Notes under the pieces: generated by a model
Told to the model about the DNA's origin: nothing
What the model saw: only the letters and a program-made list of their open reading frames with translations
Database searches by the model: none
Shown here: one piece after another, positions 1 to 9,127 of the stretch
How the letters are laid out: each line of letters opens with the position of its first letter
Numbering within the stretch: position 1 is the first letter of the stretch
Assembly (NCBI RefSeq): GCF_001273775.1
Contig: NZ_CP011801.1
Coordinates: 2,334,001 to 2,398,000, forward strand
From: Nitrospira moscoviensis
GTDB lineage: Bacteria; Nitrospirota; Nitrospiria; Nitrospirales; Nitrospiraceae
DNA length: 64,000 bases
Direction: 5' to 3'
Position numbers and translations under genes: made by a program

Positions 1-1
1 C

Positions 2-1357
2 ATTCTCCTTGTCGACGACGATCGGGACAACCGTGACCTGCTCGCGGAAGCCTTGAGCAAGGCGGGCTACCGGCCGACGACGGCGATCAGCGGAGAAGAA
101 GCCTGTGAAAAGGCGGCGGCGCAGGATTTCGGGCTCATCGTGTCCGACATCCAGATGGGGGCGATGTCGGGCCTCGAGCTGCTCAAGTGGTTTCGGAAGC
201 AGTTTCCCGACACGCCGGTCGTGCTGCTCACCGCGTTCGGTTCGCTGGACACCGCCATTCACGCCATGAAGCACGGCGCATTCGACTATCTCACGAAGCC
301 CATCAATCTGGAGGAGTTGCTGGTCGTCGTCGAGCGAGCGGCGGAACACGGGCGATTGGTCCGGGAGAACAAGAGGCTCAAGTCCGCCTTCGACCGCCGC
401 GTGCGCGCCGGCTCGATCGTCGCGCAGAGCCGGGCGATGGTGGAGATTTTCAAGCTGATCGGGAAGGCGGCCCACACCCGGGCTTCGGTGTTGATCTACG
501 GCGAGACCGGGACCGGGAAAGAGTTGATCGCCCGCGCCTTGCACGACAACAGCGGGCGGGCTGAAGGTCCGTTCGTCGCGATCAATTGCGCCGGCATCCC
601 AGACACCCTACTGGAAAGCGAGCTCTTCGGACATGTCAGGGGCGCCTTCACGGGCGCCGAGCAGCCGCGGCGCGGCCTGCTGGAGGAATCGAGCGGCGGC
701 ACGGTATTCCTCGACGAGATCGGCGATCTGACGCCCGCCGGACAAGCCAAACTCCTCCGCGTGCTTCAAGAGGGCGAAATCAGACGGGTCGGCAGCAATA
801 CCACCATCCCGTTGGATCTGCGGGTCATCTCGGCGTCCCGTCGCAGCCTGGAAGGCATGGTCAAGGAGGGCGCCTTTCGCGAGGATCTCCTGTACCGGTT
901 AAAGACGATCACCATCGAAGTTCCCCCGCTACGGGAACGCAAGGAAGACATCCCCTTGTTGACGGAACTGTTCCTCACCCGGTACGGCAAGGATAAGGAC
1001 ATCCGCGCGCTGACCGACGGGGCCTTGGCCCGACTCCGGCAGTATGACTGGCCGGGCAACGTCCGTGAGCTGGAGCATGTGATCGAACGAACCACGGCCT
1101 TGGCGAACAGCCCGATCATTTCTGAAAACGATCTACCGGACGCGCTGCGGTCTCTCGGCGCCGAGGAAGGTGCCGGGCGCGAGGACGGCTCGTTGGCCGC
1201 GGCCAGAAGAAAGGCCGCCGCCATCAGCCGAGAGCAGGTTGTCGCAGCGCTGGCACAGACTTCGGGCAACAAGAACCACACGGCGGAAACGCTCGGAATC
1301 AGCCGGTGGGCTTTGAACCGCTTATTGGAAAAATACGGCATAGAAAAGCCGGACTAG
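2..1357 (+). CDS. Sigma54-dependent response regulator, NtrC family (5' partial)
   Basis: The frame is open to the window edge, and the first bases already encode the acidic pocket of a receiver domain (ILLVDDD), so the true start lies upstream. Order: receiver (phospho-acceptor Asp in VSDIQMG), AAA+ sigma54-interaction domain with Walker A GETGTGKE, the sigma54-contacting loop GAFTGA and Walker B FLDEIGD, then a C-terminal Fis-type helix-turn-helix (AETLGISRWALNRLLEKYG). It should activate sigma54 promoters after phosphorylation by a partner kinase, which may lie just upstream. All catalytic motifs look intact. Its targets cannot be read from this window. Confidence 0.96.
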   Translation: MLLVDDDRDNRDLLAEALSKAGYRPTTAISGEEACEKAAAQDFGLIVSDIQMGAMSGLELLKWFRKQFPDTPVVLLTAFGSLDTAIHAMKHGAFDYLTKPINLEELLVVVERAAEHGRLVRENKRLKSAFDRRVRAGSIVAQSRAMVEIFKLIGKAAHTRASVLIYGETGTGKELIARALHDNSGRAEGPFVAINCAGIPDTLLESELFGHVRGAFTGAEQPRRGLLEESSGGTVFLDEIGDLTPAGQAKLLRVLQEGEIRRVGSNTTIPLDLRVISASRRSLEGMVKEGAFREDLLYRLKTITIEVPPLRERKEDIPLLTELFLTRYGKDKDIRALTDGALARLRQYDWPGNVRELEHVIERTTALANSPIISENDLPDALRSLGAEEGAGREDGSLAAARRKAAAISREQVVAALAQTSGNKNHTAETLGISRWALNRLLEKYGIEKPD

Positions 1358-1402
1358 CCGAACGCAGCCGCCACGCCAGCCGTTGAGCCGCTCTTCCGCC
1401 CC

Positions 1403-1421
1403 GCTTCGCACCGTGCGAAGC
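1403..1421. terminator. Hairpin downstream of the NtrC-type regulator
   Basis: A perfect 8-bp stem, GCTTCGCA and TGCGAAGC, with a CCG loop lies 46 bases after the regulator stop. There is no following T-run, so it is not a classical intrinsic terminator. It may be a transcript-end stabiliser or part of a Rho-dependent end. Confidence 0.4.
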
Positions 1422-1484
1422 AACCCTCCGCACATAGGTTTTCCTTACGGGGCCTTCTTTTGAGCCGTCTTCGCCCACGCCGCA

Positions 1485-2375
1485 GTGGTACAGGATTTGC
1501 TCGTGCAGTGCGGGCAGGTATCTGTGGGAAATCCGGACCTCTATCGGGTGGTGTCGAACGGCTCGGAGTTGGAAGAGTATGGGGCCACGCTCTTACCGCA
1601 ACTCCTGGAGCGCGCCATCATTCATACCAGACAGTTCTTCCGTACCACGGGACATTGGGAAAACGACGTCGCCCATGCCAAGCTGGCGCAGCGGTGGGGA
1701 TACGAATTGGTGGAGCGCTTCCTGGAAAGGGCGCGGCAGGAAGTTCCGTGCCGCCCGGTTCACCTCCTCGACAGCTTCCTCTTCAAACATTACAGCCAAC
1801 CGCATTCCTGTTCGCTTCAGGAACACCTTGGGTCTCCGCTCGGCCGATTCCTCGATCGACTGCTGTCGCGCGCCGTGCACAGCCGGGATGCCATGACCGC
1901 CCTCTTCTACCATCTCTACGGAATGGGGCAGATTCACGTCTCAAAAATCCTGGCATTGGGTCCGGCGGAGAGCCAGCGCGTCTACAAAAACTACATGCGA
2001 TGGCGCACCAACGGCTGGTCCGTAATGATCGAAGAAGAGGGGCTCAAGGAAGAGGACCTGGAGGACATCGCCGAGCAACAGCGGCGCCATCCCGCGCGCT
2101 TCGAACAAGACGCCGCGCAGCTCCTGCACAGATTGCAGACGCACTACAGAAAAAGCGAACCGCCGCACTATCCCTGTCTGTCCCGCGCCGAGTGGCACAC
2201 GCTGTATGACGGCGACTCCGGCCGCGATTATCGGGACTGGCATTTGTCCTTCTGCCGGCCGTGCCTCAAAGAAGTATGGGATCTGCGCCGGCCCGTCCTC
2301 GACGGCGGACCCGGCCCCCGGTTGAATCTGCATGTGCGCCCATTGGACAAAGCCGCCGTCCCTGAATGCGAGTAA
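1485..2375 (+). CDS. Conserved protein with a possible sigma-region-4-like helix-turn-helix
   Basis: 296 residues from a GTG start; another in-frame GTG follows at 1503 and no clear ribosome binding site picks between them. The middle (about residues 140-175, around YGMGQIHVSKILALG) has the rhythm of sigma-70 region 4.2 or another helix-turn-helix. The C-terminal third has a FCRPCLKE CxxC pair preceded by His residues, a possible metal site. I do not recognise the family. It could be a divergent ECF-like sigma factor or an associated regulator. The next gene overlaps its stop, suggesting co-transcription with translational coupling. Confidence 0.65.
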   Translation: MVQDLLVQCGQVSVGNPDLYRVVSNGSELEEYGATLLPQLLERAIIHTRQFFRTTGHWENDVAHAKLAQRWGYELVERFLERARQEVPCRPVHLLDSFLFKHYSQPHSCSLQEHLGSPLGRFLDRLLSRAVHSRDAMTALFYHLYGMGQIHVSKILALGPAESQRVYKNYMRWRTNGWSVMIEEEGLKEEDLEDIAEQQRRHPARFEQDAAQLLHRLQTHYRKSEPPHYPCLSRAEWHTLYDGDSGRDYRDWHLSFCRPCLKEVWDLRRPVLDGGPGPRLNLHVRPLDKAAVPECE

Positions 2376-2995
2376 GCCGACGACCAATGCCCTCTCGCAC
2401 GCCCGGCGCTTCGCCCCGTACGACAGGCTCACGGCTCATCGCCGCGGTCCTCGTCTGCGTCGCGACACAGCTCGTCTCCGCATGTTCCGAGCAGGACGCC
2501 GTCAAGACGCCCACGCGGCTTCAGGGCCAGGCCACCATGGTGACAGCGGACCTAGTTGTCGTGGAGGCATCCGACGGCACAAGCACGTTGTTCTCCCTCA
2601 ACAAAGGGACCGTGGTGGTGGATCCCCTGCTGAAACCCGGAGATCAAGTGGAGGTGGTCCTGTCTTCCACAGATCAGGCTGCAACGATCCGGAAACGAGC
2701 GCCCGAGCGCGGAGAACGGGGCCACATCCCTGAAACCACACTGCCCGTCAGCATGTCTACCTCACCGTGTCGGCTCCGAGGCGTCCGCCGCCGCGTTCGT
2801 ACGAGCACGCCGTTCGCATGCAGCTGTTCCAGCACCATCGTAGTCGGTGGGGCCAAGGTCCGGAGTCTACGGCGCCTCCGGCAAGTCCGTCGTCCTGAAG
2901 GTGAAGAAAAAGAACACCGTATACTGATTGTGGTAGGTGCTTCCCGTAACCCACGGCGTCGACCGGACGAAACGACCGGTGGACATCTCGAATAG
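2366..2995 (+). CDS. Small predicted lipoprotein with a beta-barrel-like core; C-terminal half doubtful
   Basis: The ATG overlaps the stop of the preceding gene. A signal peptide ends in a lipobox (LVSAC, Cys about residue 40). Residues about 50-115 look like a small five-strand beta domain (GQATMVTADLVVVEAS, KPGDQVEVVLSS), similar in rhythm to the secreted proteins at 52851-53195 and 53266-53553. After about residue 120 the sequence turns Arg/Ser-rich and runs about 130 bases into the convergent gene 2867-3559. That suggests a frameshift or loss of the original stop; a different plus frame stays open to about 2899. The N-terminal part is convincing, the tail is not. Confidence 0.55.
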   Translation: MRVSRRPMPSRTPGASPRTTGSRLIAAVLVCVATQLVSACSEQDAVKTPTRLQGQATMVTADLVVVEASDGTSTLFSLNKGTVVVDPLLKPGDQVEVVLSSTDQAATIRKRAPERGERGHIPETTLPVSMSTSPCRLRGVRRRVRTSTPFACSCSSTIVVGGAKVRSLRRLRQVRRPEGEEKEHRILIVVGASRNPRRRPDETTGGHLE

Positions 2996-3559
2996 TTCCA
3001 GATGCAACCGCACGTGGGCGAGCTGGTCCTGTTCCGCGTAGAGCGTCAACTGGGGCAGCGCAAAGGGAATGATGACGCTTTGGATGGCCGGGATGCCGAA
3101 AAACGTCTTTCCTTGATTGGTGCCCATGGCGTGGACCATCACGCGGACGAGATACGTCGCCTCCTCACCCCGCCTGCGCACACGATACCCGAGTTCGCCC
3201 AATCGGCCTGCCATCGCATCACGGACGAACCCCAGATCCCAGGAAGGACTGTCAATCACGCCGAATGACTCGTCCTGGTCGTCCAGATGCAGATGCGCGC
3301 GGTCCGTCTGCAATCCGCTCACTTCCACTCGAACCGACTCGCCTTCGGGCAACGGCACCGCGAGGTTCTCCAAAGCCCGCTCGACCGCGTGACTCAGGAG
3401 CAACTGCTCGATGGCGCTGCGCGGCGTCCTGGATACCTCCTGCGTGAGCGCACAGCCGGCGAGAAGCATAAGCGCCAGGCTGCTGACCCACCGGCCGGGC
3501 AAGCCCTCACAGGCTTGCCGCCGTGCGGGGAAACAGCCCTTTGCCCCATCAATCGCCAC
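2867..3559 (-). CDS. Conserved lipoprotein of unknown function
   Basis: 230 residues from a GTG start with an AAGGAG ribosome binding site a few bases upstream. The N-terminus is a lipoprotein signal (SLALMLLAGCALTQ). The start of the mature protein, SRTPRSAIEQLLLSHAVERA, resembles a family of short lipoproteins I tentatively connect with DUF6655; this is from memory and uncertain. The gene starts 16 bp after the OmpA-like gene, so the two probably form an operon. Its 3' end overlaps the doubtful tail of the convergent gene 2366-2995. Confidence 0.75.
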   Translation of the reverse strand: MAIDGAKGCFPARRQACEGLPGRWVSSLALMLLAGCALTQEVSRTPRSAIEQLLLSHAVERALENLAVPLPEGESVRVEVSGLQTDRAHLHLDDQDESFGVIDSPSWDLGFVRDAMAGRLGELGYRVRRRGEEATYLVRVMVHAMGTNQGKTFFGIPAIQSVIIPFALPQLTLYAEQDQLAHVRLHLELFEMSTGRFVRSTPWVTGSTYHNQYTVFFFFTFRTTDLPEAP

Positions 3560-3575
3560 ATAGCTCCTTGGCAGC

Positions 3576-5117
3576 CTAGCGGTCGGCGTTCACGATCTCG
3601 GCCAAATCCTTGGGATACAACACGATTTCGATGCGCCGATTGCTGGATTTACCCGCTTCGGTGTCATTGGATTCGACCGGTCTCGTATCGGCGTAGCCGC
3701 CCGCGGAGATCATGGTGCGATCGATCCCGCCTTCCTCGATGAGGTAGCGCACGACGCTCGTCGCCCGCGCCGTCGACAGTTCCCAGTTCGTCGCGAACTT
3801 CTCGCGCAGCTTCACGCCGATCGGCACGTTGTCGGTATGGCCTTCGATACGGATTTGCTTGTCCGCCACCTTCTTGAGCACGTCGCTGACCTGCTTCAGC
3901 ACCTTGAGGCCGGCAGGCTTCACCTGGGCCTGACCGGAATCGAACAAGACCCGGTCCACCATGTTGATGGTGAGCCGGTCCCGGACCTGTTTCAGCTTGA
4001 TGTCGCCCTTCGCGATTTCGTCCTGCAGCGACTTGGCCAGGTCGTCATGGGTCTTCGTCAAGCGCTGGATTTCCGCTTCCTTGGCGGCCCGTTCCTGCTC
4101 CAGTCTGGCCTTCTCCGCCTCTTCGGCCTTGAGCCGCCGCCGTGCCTCTTCCAGATTCGCCGCGAGTTGCTCCCGCTCCTGTTTCACGCGGGCCGCCTCT
4201 TCCAGCTTCGCTGCAAGCTGCTCACGCTCCTGCTTCAAGCGGGAGGCCTCCTCACCGAGCGCCGCCAACTCGTTCGTGAGCGCGGCCACGCGCTGCTTGG
4301 TTTTTTCCTGATCCTCGGCCAGCAAGGCGGCTTTGGCGGCAATGACATTCCGGTCCGCCGCCTCTTGGCGCAACGTGCCGATCAGCTGATCGCGCTCGGA
4401 CAGCCGTCTTTCCAGATCCTTCGCGCGCGCCGCGTCGGTTTCCAACTCCCCCGCCCGTTTCTGCAAGCGGGCGATTTCCTCCTGAGCCGTCGTCGTCCCG
4501 CCCATCAGCCGCTGCTTGTCCTGCTGCAGCGCGGCCACCTTGTTCTGCTCGGCCTCCAGTTTGGCCGTGAGATCCCGCGCCCTATTCTCGGCGTCTGCCA
4601 AGGCCGCGGCGATCGCCGTCTTCTCTTTCTCCAGCGCGGCCATCTGCTTGTTGGCGTCGTCAACCGCTTTAGCCGCCGCCGCGGATTCCTGTCGGGCGGT
4701 CTCAAGCTTCCGCTCCAGGTCATCGGACTTGACGCGGAGCAGATCCCGTTCCCGCCGCAACTCCCCGGCCGTGATCTGAGCCTGCCGGGCTTCTTCCTCA
4801 AGCTTCTTGGCTTCTTCTTCCAGCCGGCGTTGGCCCGCCAAGGCGCGGTCCAGATTTTCGTTGGACGTCACCAAGGCCTGCCGTGTCCGGCTACCGGCCG
4901 CCTGTTCGGCGGACAATTCCTGCGCCAGCTTCGCCTTCTCGTCTTCCAGCGCCTTAACGAGCGCGTCGGCTTGCCTCTTCGCGCGCTCCAGCTCTCCCGC
5001 CGAAGATTTTTTTAAGGCCTCCAGTTCTTCGAGCGTCTTGGTATGGGTCTCCGTGCTGACGCAGCCGGAGGCCAGCAGTGAAACAAGCATCGCGGCAAGA
5101 CAGATGTGGTGTCGCAT
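3576..5117 (-). CDS. OmpA-family peptidoglycan-binding lipoprotein with a long coiled coil
   Basis: 513 residues. The N-terminal lipoprotein signal ends LLASGCVS. Residues about 25-370 are an almost uninterrupted Lys/Glu/Ala-rich heptad region (repeated KLEEAARVKQEREQLAA-type blocks). The C-terminus is an OmpA/MotB domain with VLFDSGQAQVKPAGLKVLKQ, IEGHTDNVPIG and the peptidoglycan-contacting NRRIEIVLYP. It probably tethers the outer membrane to the wall through a long rod. A GAAGGGAG ribosome binding site precedes the ATG. The coiled coil makes the antisense strand look open (3837-5015), which is not a gene. Confidence 0.93.
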   Translation of the reverse strand: MRHHICLAAMLVSLLASGCVSTETHTKTLEELEALKKSSAGELERAKRQADALVKALEDEKAKLAQELSAEQAAGSRTRQALVTSNENLDRALAGQRRLEEEAKKLEEEARQAQITAGELRRERDLLRVKSDDLERKLETARQESAAAAKAVDDANKQMAALEKEKTAIAAALADAENRARDLTAKLEAEQNKVAALQQDKQRLMGGTTTAQEEIARLQKRAGELETDAARAKDLERRLSERDQLIGTLRQEAADRNVIAAKAALLAEDQEKTKQRVAALTNELAALGEEASRLKQEREQLAAKLEEAARVKQEREQLAANLEEARRRLKAEEAEKARLEQERAAKEAEIQRLTKTHDDLAKSLQDEIAKGDIKLKQVRDRLTINMVDRVLFDSGQAQVKPAGLKVLKQVSDVLKKVADKQIRIEGHTDNVPIGVKLREKFATNWELSTARATSVVRYLIEEGGIDRTMISAGGYADTRPVESNDTEAGKSSNRRIEIVLYPKDLAEIVNADR

Positions 5118-5487
5118 CGCAATCTCCCTTCAGGTTTGATGACAGCTCACCGCAGGCGCAGGTCGGCTGGGAACAAGGACATCCGGGGCTGCACCGAGCG
5201 CGATGACTTGAGCCGGAACAATGGAACTTAACGGACGAGCATGGCAAGCCTCCTTCGTCGATGACCCGCCGCCCGCATCGGCGGTGCCAAGAGTCAGGCA
5301 ATCGTCCGCGAGAAGCAAGAGGAAAACCTGAGCGGACCCTGAGCCTGCAATAGCGGAGCAACTCTTTCTCCCGTCTGGTCTTTGCCGCCCTTCGCGACCG
5401 ATCCGCCCTTGGTGACCGAGCGCCTTGCCCCGGCGTACAAACACCACAGGTGTTGGCCTAAGAACACAGCCGCGGCCTTCCCCCTTC
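5118..5487. other. Intergenic region between two minus-strand genes
   Basis: 370 bases with no convincing gene. It holds the leader of the OmpA-like gene on the right of that gene and the region downstream of the AsmA-like gene. A small inverted repeat, AACACC-ACA-GGTGTT, lies near 5440-5456. An open minus frame at 5130-5447 has no family signature and I do not call it. Confidence 0.5.
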
Positions 5488-8400
5488 TCAGGGAGCCAGG
5501 GGCTCCAGCAACTTCTGCGGAAGCGTGACCGCGTTCATCAACACGTCGACGGCCAGGCGCGGGTAGCCGGTCAACCCCGCGGCGATCGATTCAATGGGCA
5601 GGTACCGCACGTCGGGATCGTTCCGGGGTCCTTTGACCTCGAAGAGAGCGGTGGTCAGGCCCGGCCGGTCTCCGGCGAACAGCGTCCCGAACAACGGTAT
5701 GTTCTCCACCAGATCGGCATAGGCCTCGAGCGGGCTCACGGCGAGCGCGAGATCCAATTCATCGGCGGCCATATCCAACGTACCGGCTGCACTGATTTCG
5801 ACCACGGGACTGTCGAACACGATATTCTCCGAGCGCAGGAGACCATTCTCCGCCGTCACGGTGGCGGACACCCGATCGAACGGAATGCCGCCATGATCCA
5901 GATCCACGCGGTCCTTGAGCAAGGCCGGGAGATTGAGAACCTTCAGCACCTTGGGCAGCACCGTTCCATGGATGACCCGACCTTCGTCGATGCGAAGACG
6001 CAGCGGATCGAGCGTTCGCAAAGTCTTCACCGGAGAGGAATCACCGCCGACCGTTACGGACAGCGCTCCCTTGACCGCCAACAGCCCGCGGACAGGGTCG
6101 GCGTCCGGATCGACGAGCGCCGTCAGGTGATGGACCGGGACGCCGTTCACATCCAGCTCCCCGCGGAGATCCATGGCGCCGGCCGGGGATATGTCGGCTC
6201 GCAGGTGTCCCTTGAGCAGGCCTTTCGGCGTTTCCCCAACCAGGTGCGCCAATTCCAGTCGCCCCCCGCCTGCCGTCAGGCGCCCTGACAAAGCGCGCAA
6301 CGTCAGCCGCCGGTAATGGGCTTGGCCGATCATCATGGTCACGTCCGCCCGGCCGAGTTCGGTCCACCGCCTGATCCGTTTGAAGGCCGCCGATCCTCCC
6401 CTTTCGTCGCCGCCCTCCATCCGAAGCAGCCTGGTCAGATCGAGTTTCGAAGATTCGACCGTGAGCCTCGCCGACGGCGCGCGCAACCACTCCTCCACCA
6501 GGCCGCGCACCCTCACGTCGCTCTCGCCAATCTTGAAGGCCAGCCGCTCGATCATGGCGTTGCGCCCGTCCAGCAGCAGGCGAAAGGACACCGCGCGTAA
6601 CGGATCTCGTAGCCCCTCGACCGTGAGGCTGCCGTGCTTCAGTTCGATCCAACCGGAACCCGTCCATCGGCGCCAATTCAGCCCCCGCCCTCTGAGGGAG
6701 AACGAGGCGCGCAGCAATCCGTCCGTGACGTGCGCGCCGGACGCGGCGTCGGTCAATCCGGTGAGCGCCGTCGGTTCCATTCCGACGGACGCCGTGAATC
6801 GGGGCTCTGCGCCCAGCCGGATATCGGCATGGCTCTCGACAAGCACGGACGGCAACCGGACCGCAAACCGGTGCACCGATATCCGCGTACGCCCGGCTAT
6901 CCGGCCCTCGAACTCCACGGTGGCGGCGACGCCTCGGCGCTTTTCGACGACAGGCGGCAGTCGAACTTCCGCTTGTCCGAGATCCATATACCCATTCCAC
7001 CTCAGATCCTGTGCAGGGCCGGACAGCCGGACCGACGACCGAACCGGACCGTCGAGGGTGAGACCGGACAGACTCGTCGAGAGGGACTGGCGCTCGAAGA
7101 GAAACGCGGCCAAGGCGGCTCCGTCTGACGACAGGTTCACGGTCACATCGTCGAGGCGCGGCGCAGCGCTGCGTTCGACGGGACCCTGGACATCGAAGAC
7201 GATCGGACCGATCCGGCCCCGCACCTGCTTGAGCTCGACAAATCCCGGCGTCACCTCCACCGCCCCCTCCACCTGTTCGACAGCGAGATTCCAGCCAGGC
7301 AGGCGGCCGCCGAGATCATGCCCTTTCACCTCCGCCTTGACGAGCTGTATGTGCCCATCCGGCGCCAGTGGGCCGGCAACATGGACCCCAAACTGCACCT
7401 CGCCCTTCAGGTCCCGCAGCGCCTCCATACCGGCCCCGCCGAAGGTCTGGACGAGCGAAAGCAGCGTCTCGGTCCGGCCCGTCCCGCTCATCCGAAGGTC
7501 AAGAGTCGGCGCCAGATTCATGTGAGACAAAACGAACCCACCGTCTGCCACCGCCACGTCGGCGACACGGCCGGCCAGGTTCATGGCCTCGACGTGCACG
7601 GGGTCGAAGAAGAGGGTGCCGGACGCCTTCTGCAACGGGATTCTCGCCGGTCCGAATACCCCCTGCCCTCCAGAGAATTTCGCGACTCCATTCCACTCCA
7701 TCTCCCTCAGCGAATCCGATCGGCCGCGCACCGTCGCCGACACCAGTTCAAGAGTTCCGTCCAGTTCATGTTCCTCCACCGACGACCGGATGTTTGGCGG
7801 AACCCAACCGGCCGGGACGCGCCGGAGCAGAGTGTGCAGACCGACCGGAGAACTGGAGCCGGTGACGGTGTAGGTCGCCGGCTCCGGGCCATGCCGGCGG
7901 ACAGCCGCCTGTCCACGCAGTACGACCCAGCCCAATCCGGCTTCGATGCGGGAGACCGTGGCATCGTACCCCGCGGGCCCCCAGTGAATGACTGTCTCCG
8001 CGGAGAGATCGATCGGATCCGGCCGGGACGCGCCTGCGAAGCTCGCCGGAGACCCCCTGAGCCAGGACGGGAAATCAAAGCGGCTGAGGCGGAGCGACCC
8101 TTCGAATTGCGCGTGCGGCGTCTGTCGGACAGGCGAAGATCCGATCGAAACGCGGGCGAGCGCCAGCGTGCCGAACACGTCGAGTCTACCTCCGTTGCCG
8201 ACATGCGCCGTCATCAAGACCTCGGCTTCGGTGCGGAACAGGTCCGTCTGGATGGTCGCCATAACTTCCGTGATCTCGGCTGTGGGGGGCTGCGCACTCT
8301 CCGTTTCGGCCACGAAGTGCACGATGCCTCGGTGGATCTGAAGATCGGGAAGCCGCCAATCCCATGTAAAGGCGCCGGTCCCGGACTGCGGCTGGGTCGC

Positions 8401-8790
8401 GGAGGCCAGGGGAATCCGCCACTCCCCGCTTGCCTCCTGCACGACGATCAGATGAGGCTCCTCCAACACCGCCTTGACGATCGCCAGCCGTCTCTTGAAC
8501 ATCGGCCACCAGCGCACGGTGAAGGACCCGTACCGGCTACGAAACACCGCCGGTCCGCCCTGCCGTGGCCGCACGGCCATATCCCAGAACTCGACGGTCA
8601 GCCTGGGAAACACATGGAGGCGGGCCGCCGCCACTTCGACGCCTGTATCGACCTTGAGCCTGTTTAGAATCAGTGGTTGGACGGCTGAATAGTTGACGAC
8701 GAGCGTCAGGGCGGGCATGAACACGATCAGCACGCCGGCCGCCAGAAACCACCGTGGGACGAGGCGAGCTTGTTGTGATCGTGGTCTCAT
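5488..8790 (-). CDS. AsmA/YhdP-like membrane-anchored protein
   Basis: About 1100 residues from the ATG at 8790; a TTG 19 codons earlier is possible, but the ATG puts a basic stretch directly before the single N-terminal membrane segment (WFLAAGVLIVFMPALTLVV). The rest is a long beta-rich periplasmic region. Its C-terminal 250 residues match the AsmA-like C-terminal domain: a repeated pattern where a strand is followed by AAGTLDMAADELDLALAVSPLE. Proteins of this class are thought to bridge inner and outer membranes in phospholipid transport. It is divergent from the glycosyltransferase gene. Confidence 0.85.
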   Translation of the reverse strand: MRPRSQQARLVPRWFLAAGVLIVFMPALTLVVNYSAVQPLILNRLKVDTGVEVAAARLHVFPRLTVEFWDMAVRPRQGGPAVFRSRYGSFTVRWWPMFKRRLAIVKAVLEEPHLIVVQEASGEWRIPLASATQPQSGTGAFTWDWRLPDLQIHRGIVHFVAETESAQPPTAEITEVMATIQTDLFRTEAEVLMTAHVGNGGRLDVFGTLALARVSIGSSPVRQTPHAQFEGSLRLSRFDFPSWLRGSPASFAGASRPDPIDLSAETVIHWGPAGYDATVSRIEAGLGWVVLRGQAAVRRHGPEPATYTVTGSSSPVGLHTLLRRVPAGWVPPNIRSSVEEHELDGTLELVSATVRGRSDSLREMEWNGVAKFSGGQGVFGPARIPLQKASGTLFFDPVHVEAMNLAGRVADVAVADGGFVLSHMNLAPTLDLRMSGTGRTETLLSLVQTFGGAGMEALRDLKGEVQFGVHVAGPLAPDGHIQLVKAEVKGHDLGGRLPGWNLAVEQVEGAVEVTPGFVELKQVRGRIGPIVFDVQGPVERSAAPRLDDVTVNLSSDGAALAAFLFERQSLSTSLSGLTLDGPVRSSVRLSGPAQDLRWNGYMDLGQAEVRLPPVVEKRRGVAATVEFEGRIAGRTRISVHRFAVRLPSVLVESHADIRLGAEPRFTASVGMEPTALTGLTDAASGAHVTDGLLRASFSLRGRGLNWRRWTGSGWIELKHGSLTVEGLRDPLRAVSFRLLLDGRNAMIERLAFKIGESDVRVRGLVEEWLRAPSARLTVESSKLDLTRLLRMEGGDERGGSAAFKRIRRWTELGRADVTMMIGQAHYRRLTLRALSGRLTAGGGRLELAHLVGETPKGLLKGHLRADISPAGAMDLRGELDVNGVPVHHLTALVDPDADPVRGLLAVKGALSVTVGGDSSPVKTLRTLDPLRLRIDEGRVIHGTVLPKVLKVLNLPALLKDRVDLDHGGIPFDRVSATVTAENGLLRSENIVFDSPVVEISAAGTLDMAADELDLALAVSPLEAYADLVENIPLFGTLFAGDRPGLTTALFEVKGPRNDPDVRYLPIESIAAGLTGYPRLAVDVLMNAVTLPQKLLEPLAP

Positions 8791-9127
8791 AGAATCTCGG
8801 GACGGCGGCGGACCCGGATGCGACCGCCTCGCGTCTCGACCGTACAACCGTTCTCCACACGCGTTCGTACCATGGGCTCACTTCTGGGGTACCAAAACGC
8901 CTCCCCCTAAACACTGGACAAAGTCGCCCATCTTTTCCCGGATTTGTCCACTATCCTTACGGCCGGGCCTCTGTTTCAATGCATCCCATGCATCAGTCCA
9001 GAGCCATCCGGCCCGCACTGGACATATCGCGATCGTAGCCGAGCGTTTTGTCCGTTGTCTCCTACGCCGCAGCCCGATATCGTGTGGCCGGAAAGAGATC
9101 GATCATGTTTGACGGAAAGGACCATCG
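8791..9127. promoter_or_regulatory. Divergent intergenic region with TGGACAAA inverted repeats
   Basis: This 337-base gap separates the divergent AsmA-like and glycosyltransferase genes. It contains TGGACAAA (8915-8922) facing TTTGTCCA (8943-8950), a further ACTGGACA near 9017, and two copies of ATGCAT separated by CCC (8979-8993). The layout looks like operator sites in a shared promoter region, but no regulator can be assigned. Confidence 0.4.

Noticed and set aside
1460..2209. Alternative frame overlapping the sigma-like protein gene
   Set aside because: Arg/Ala-rich without motifs; the frame 1485-2375 has a protein-like composition and a helix-turn-helix-like segment.
3837..5015. 392-codon plus-strand open frame opposite the OmpA-like gene
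   Set aside because: It is the antisense reading of the Lys/Glu/Ala coiled coil, giving a Leu/Arg-rich pattern typical of such shadows.
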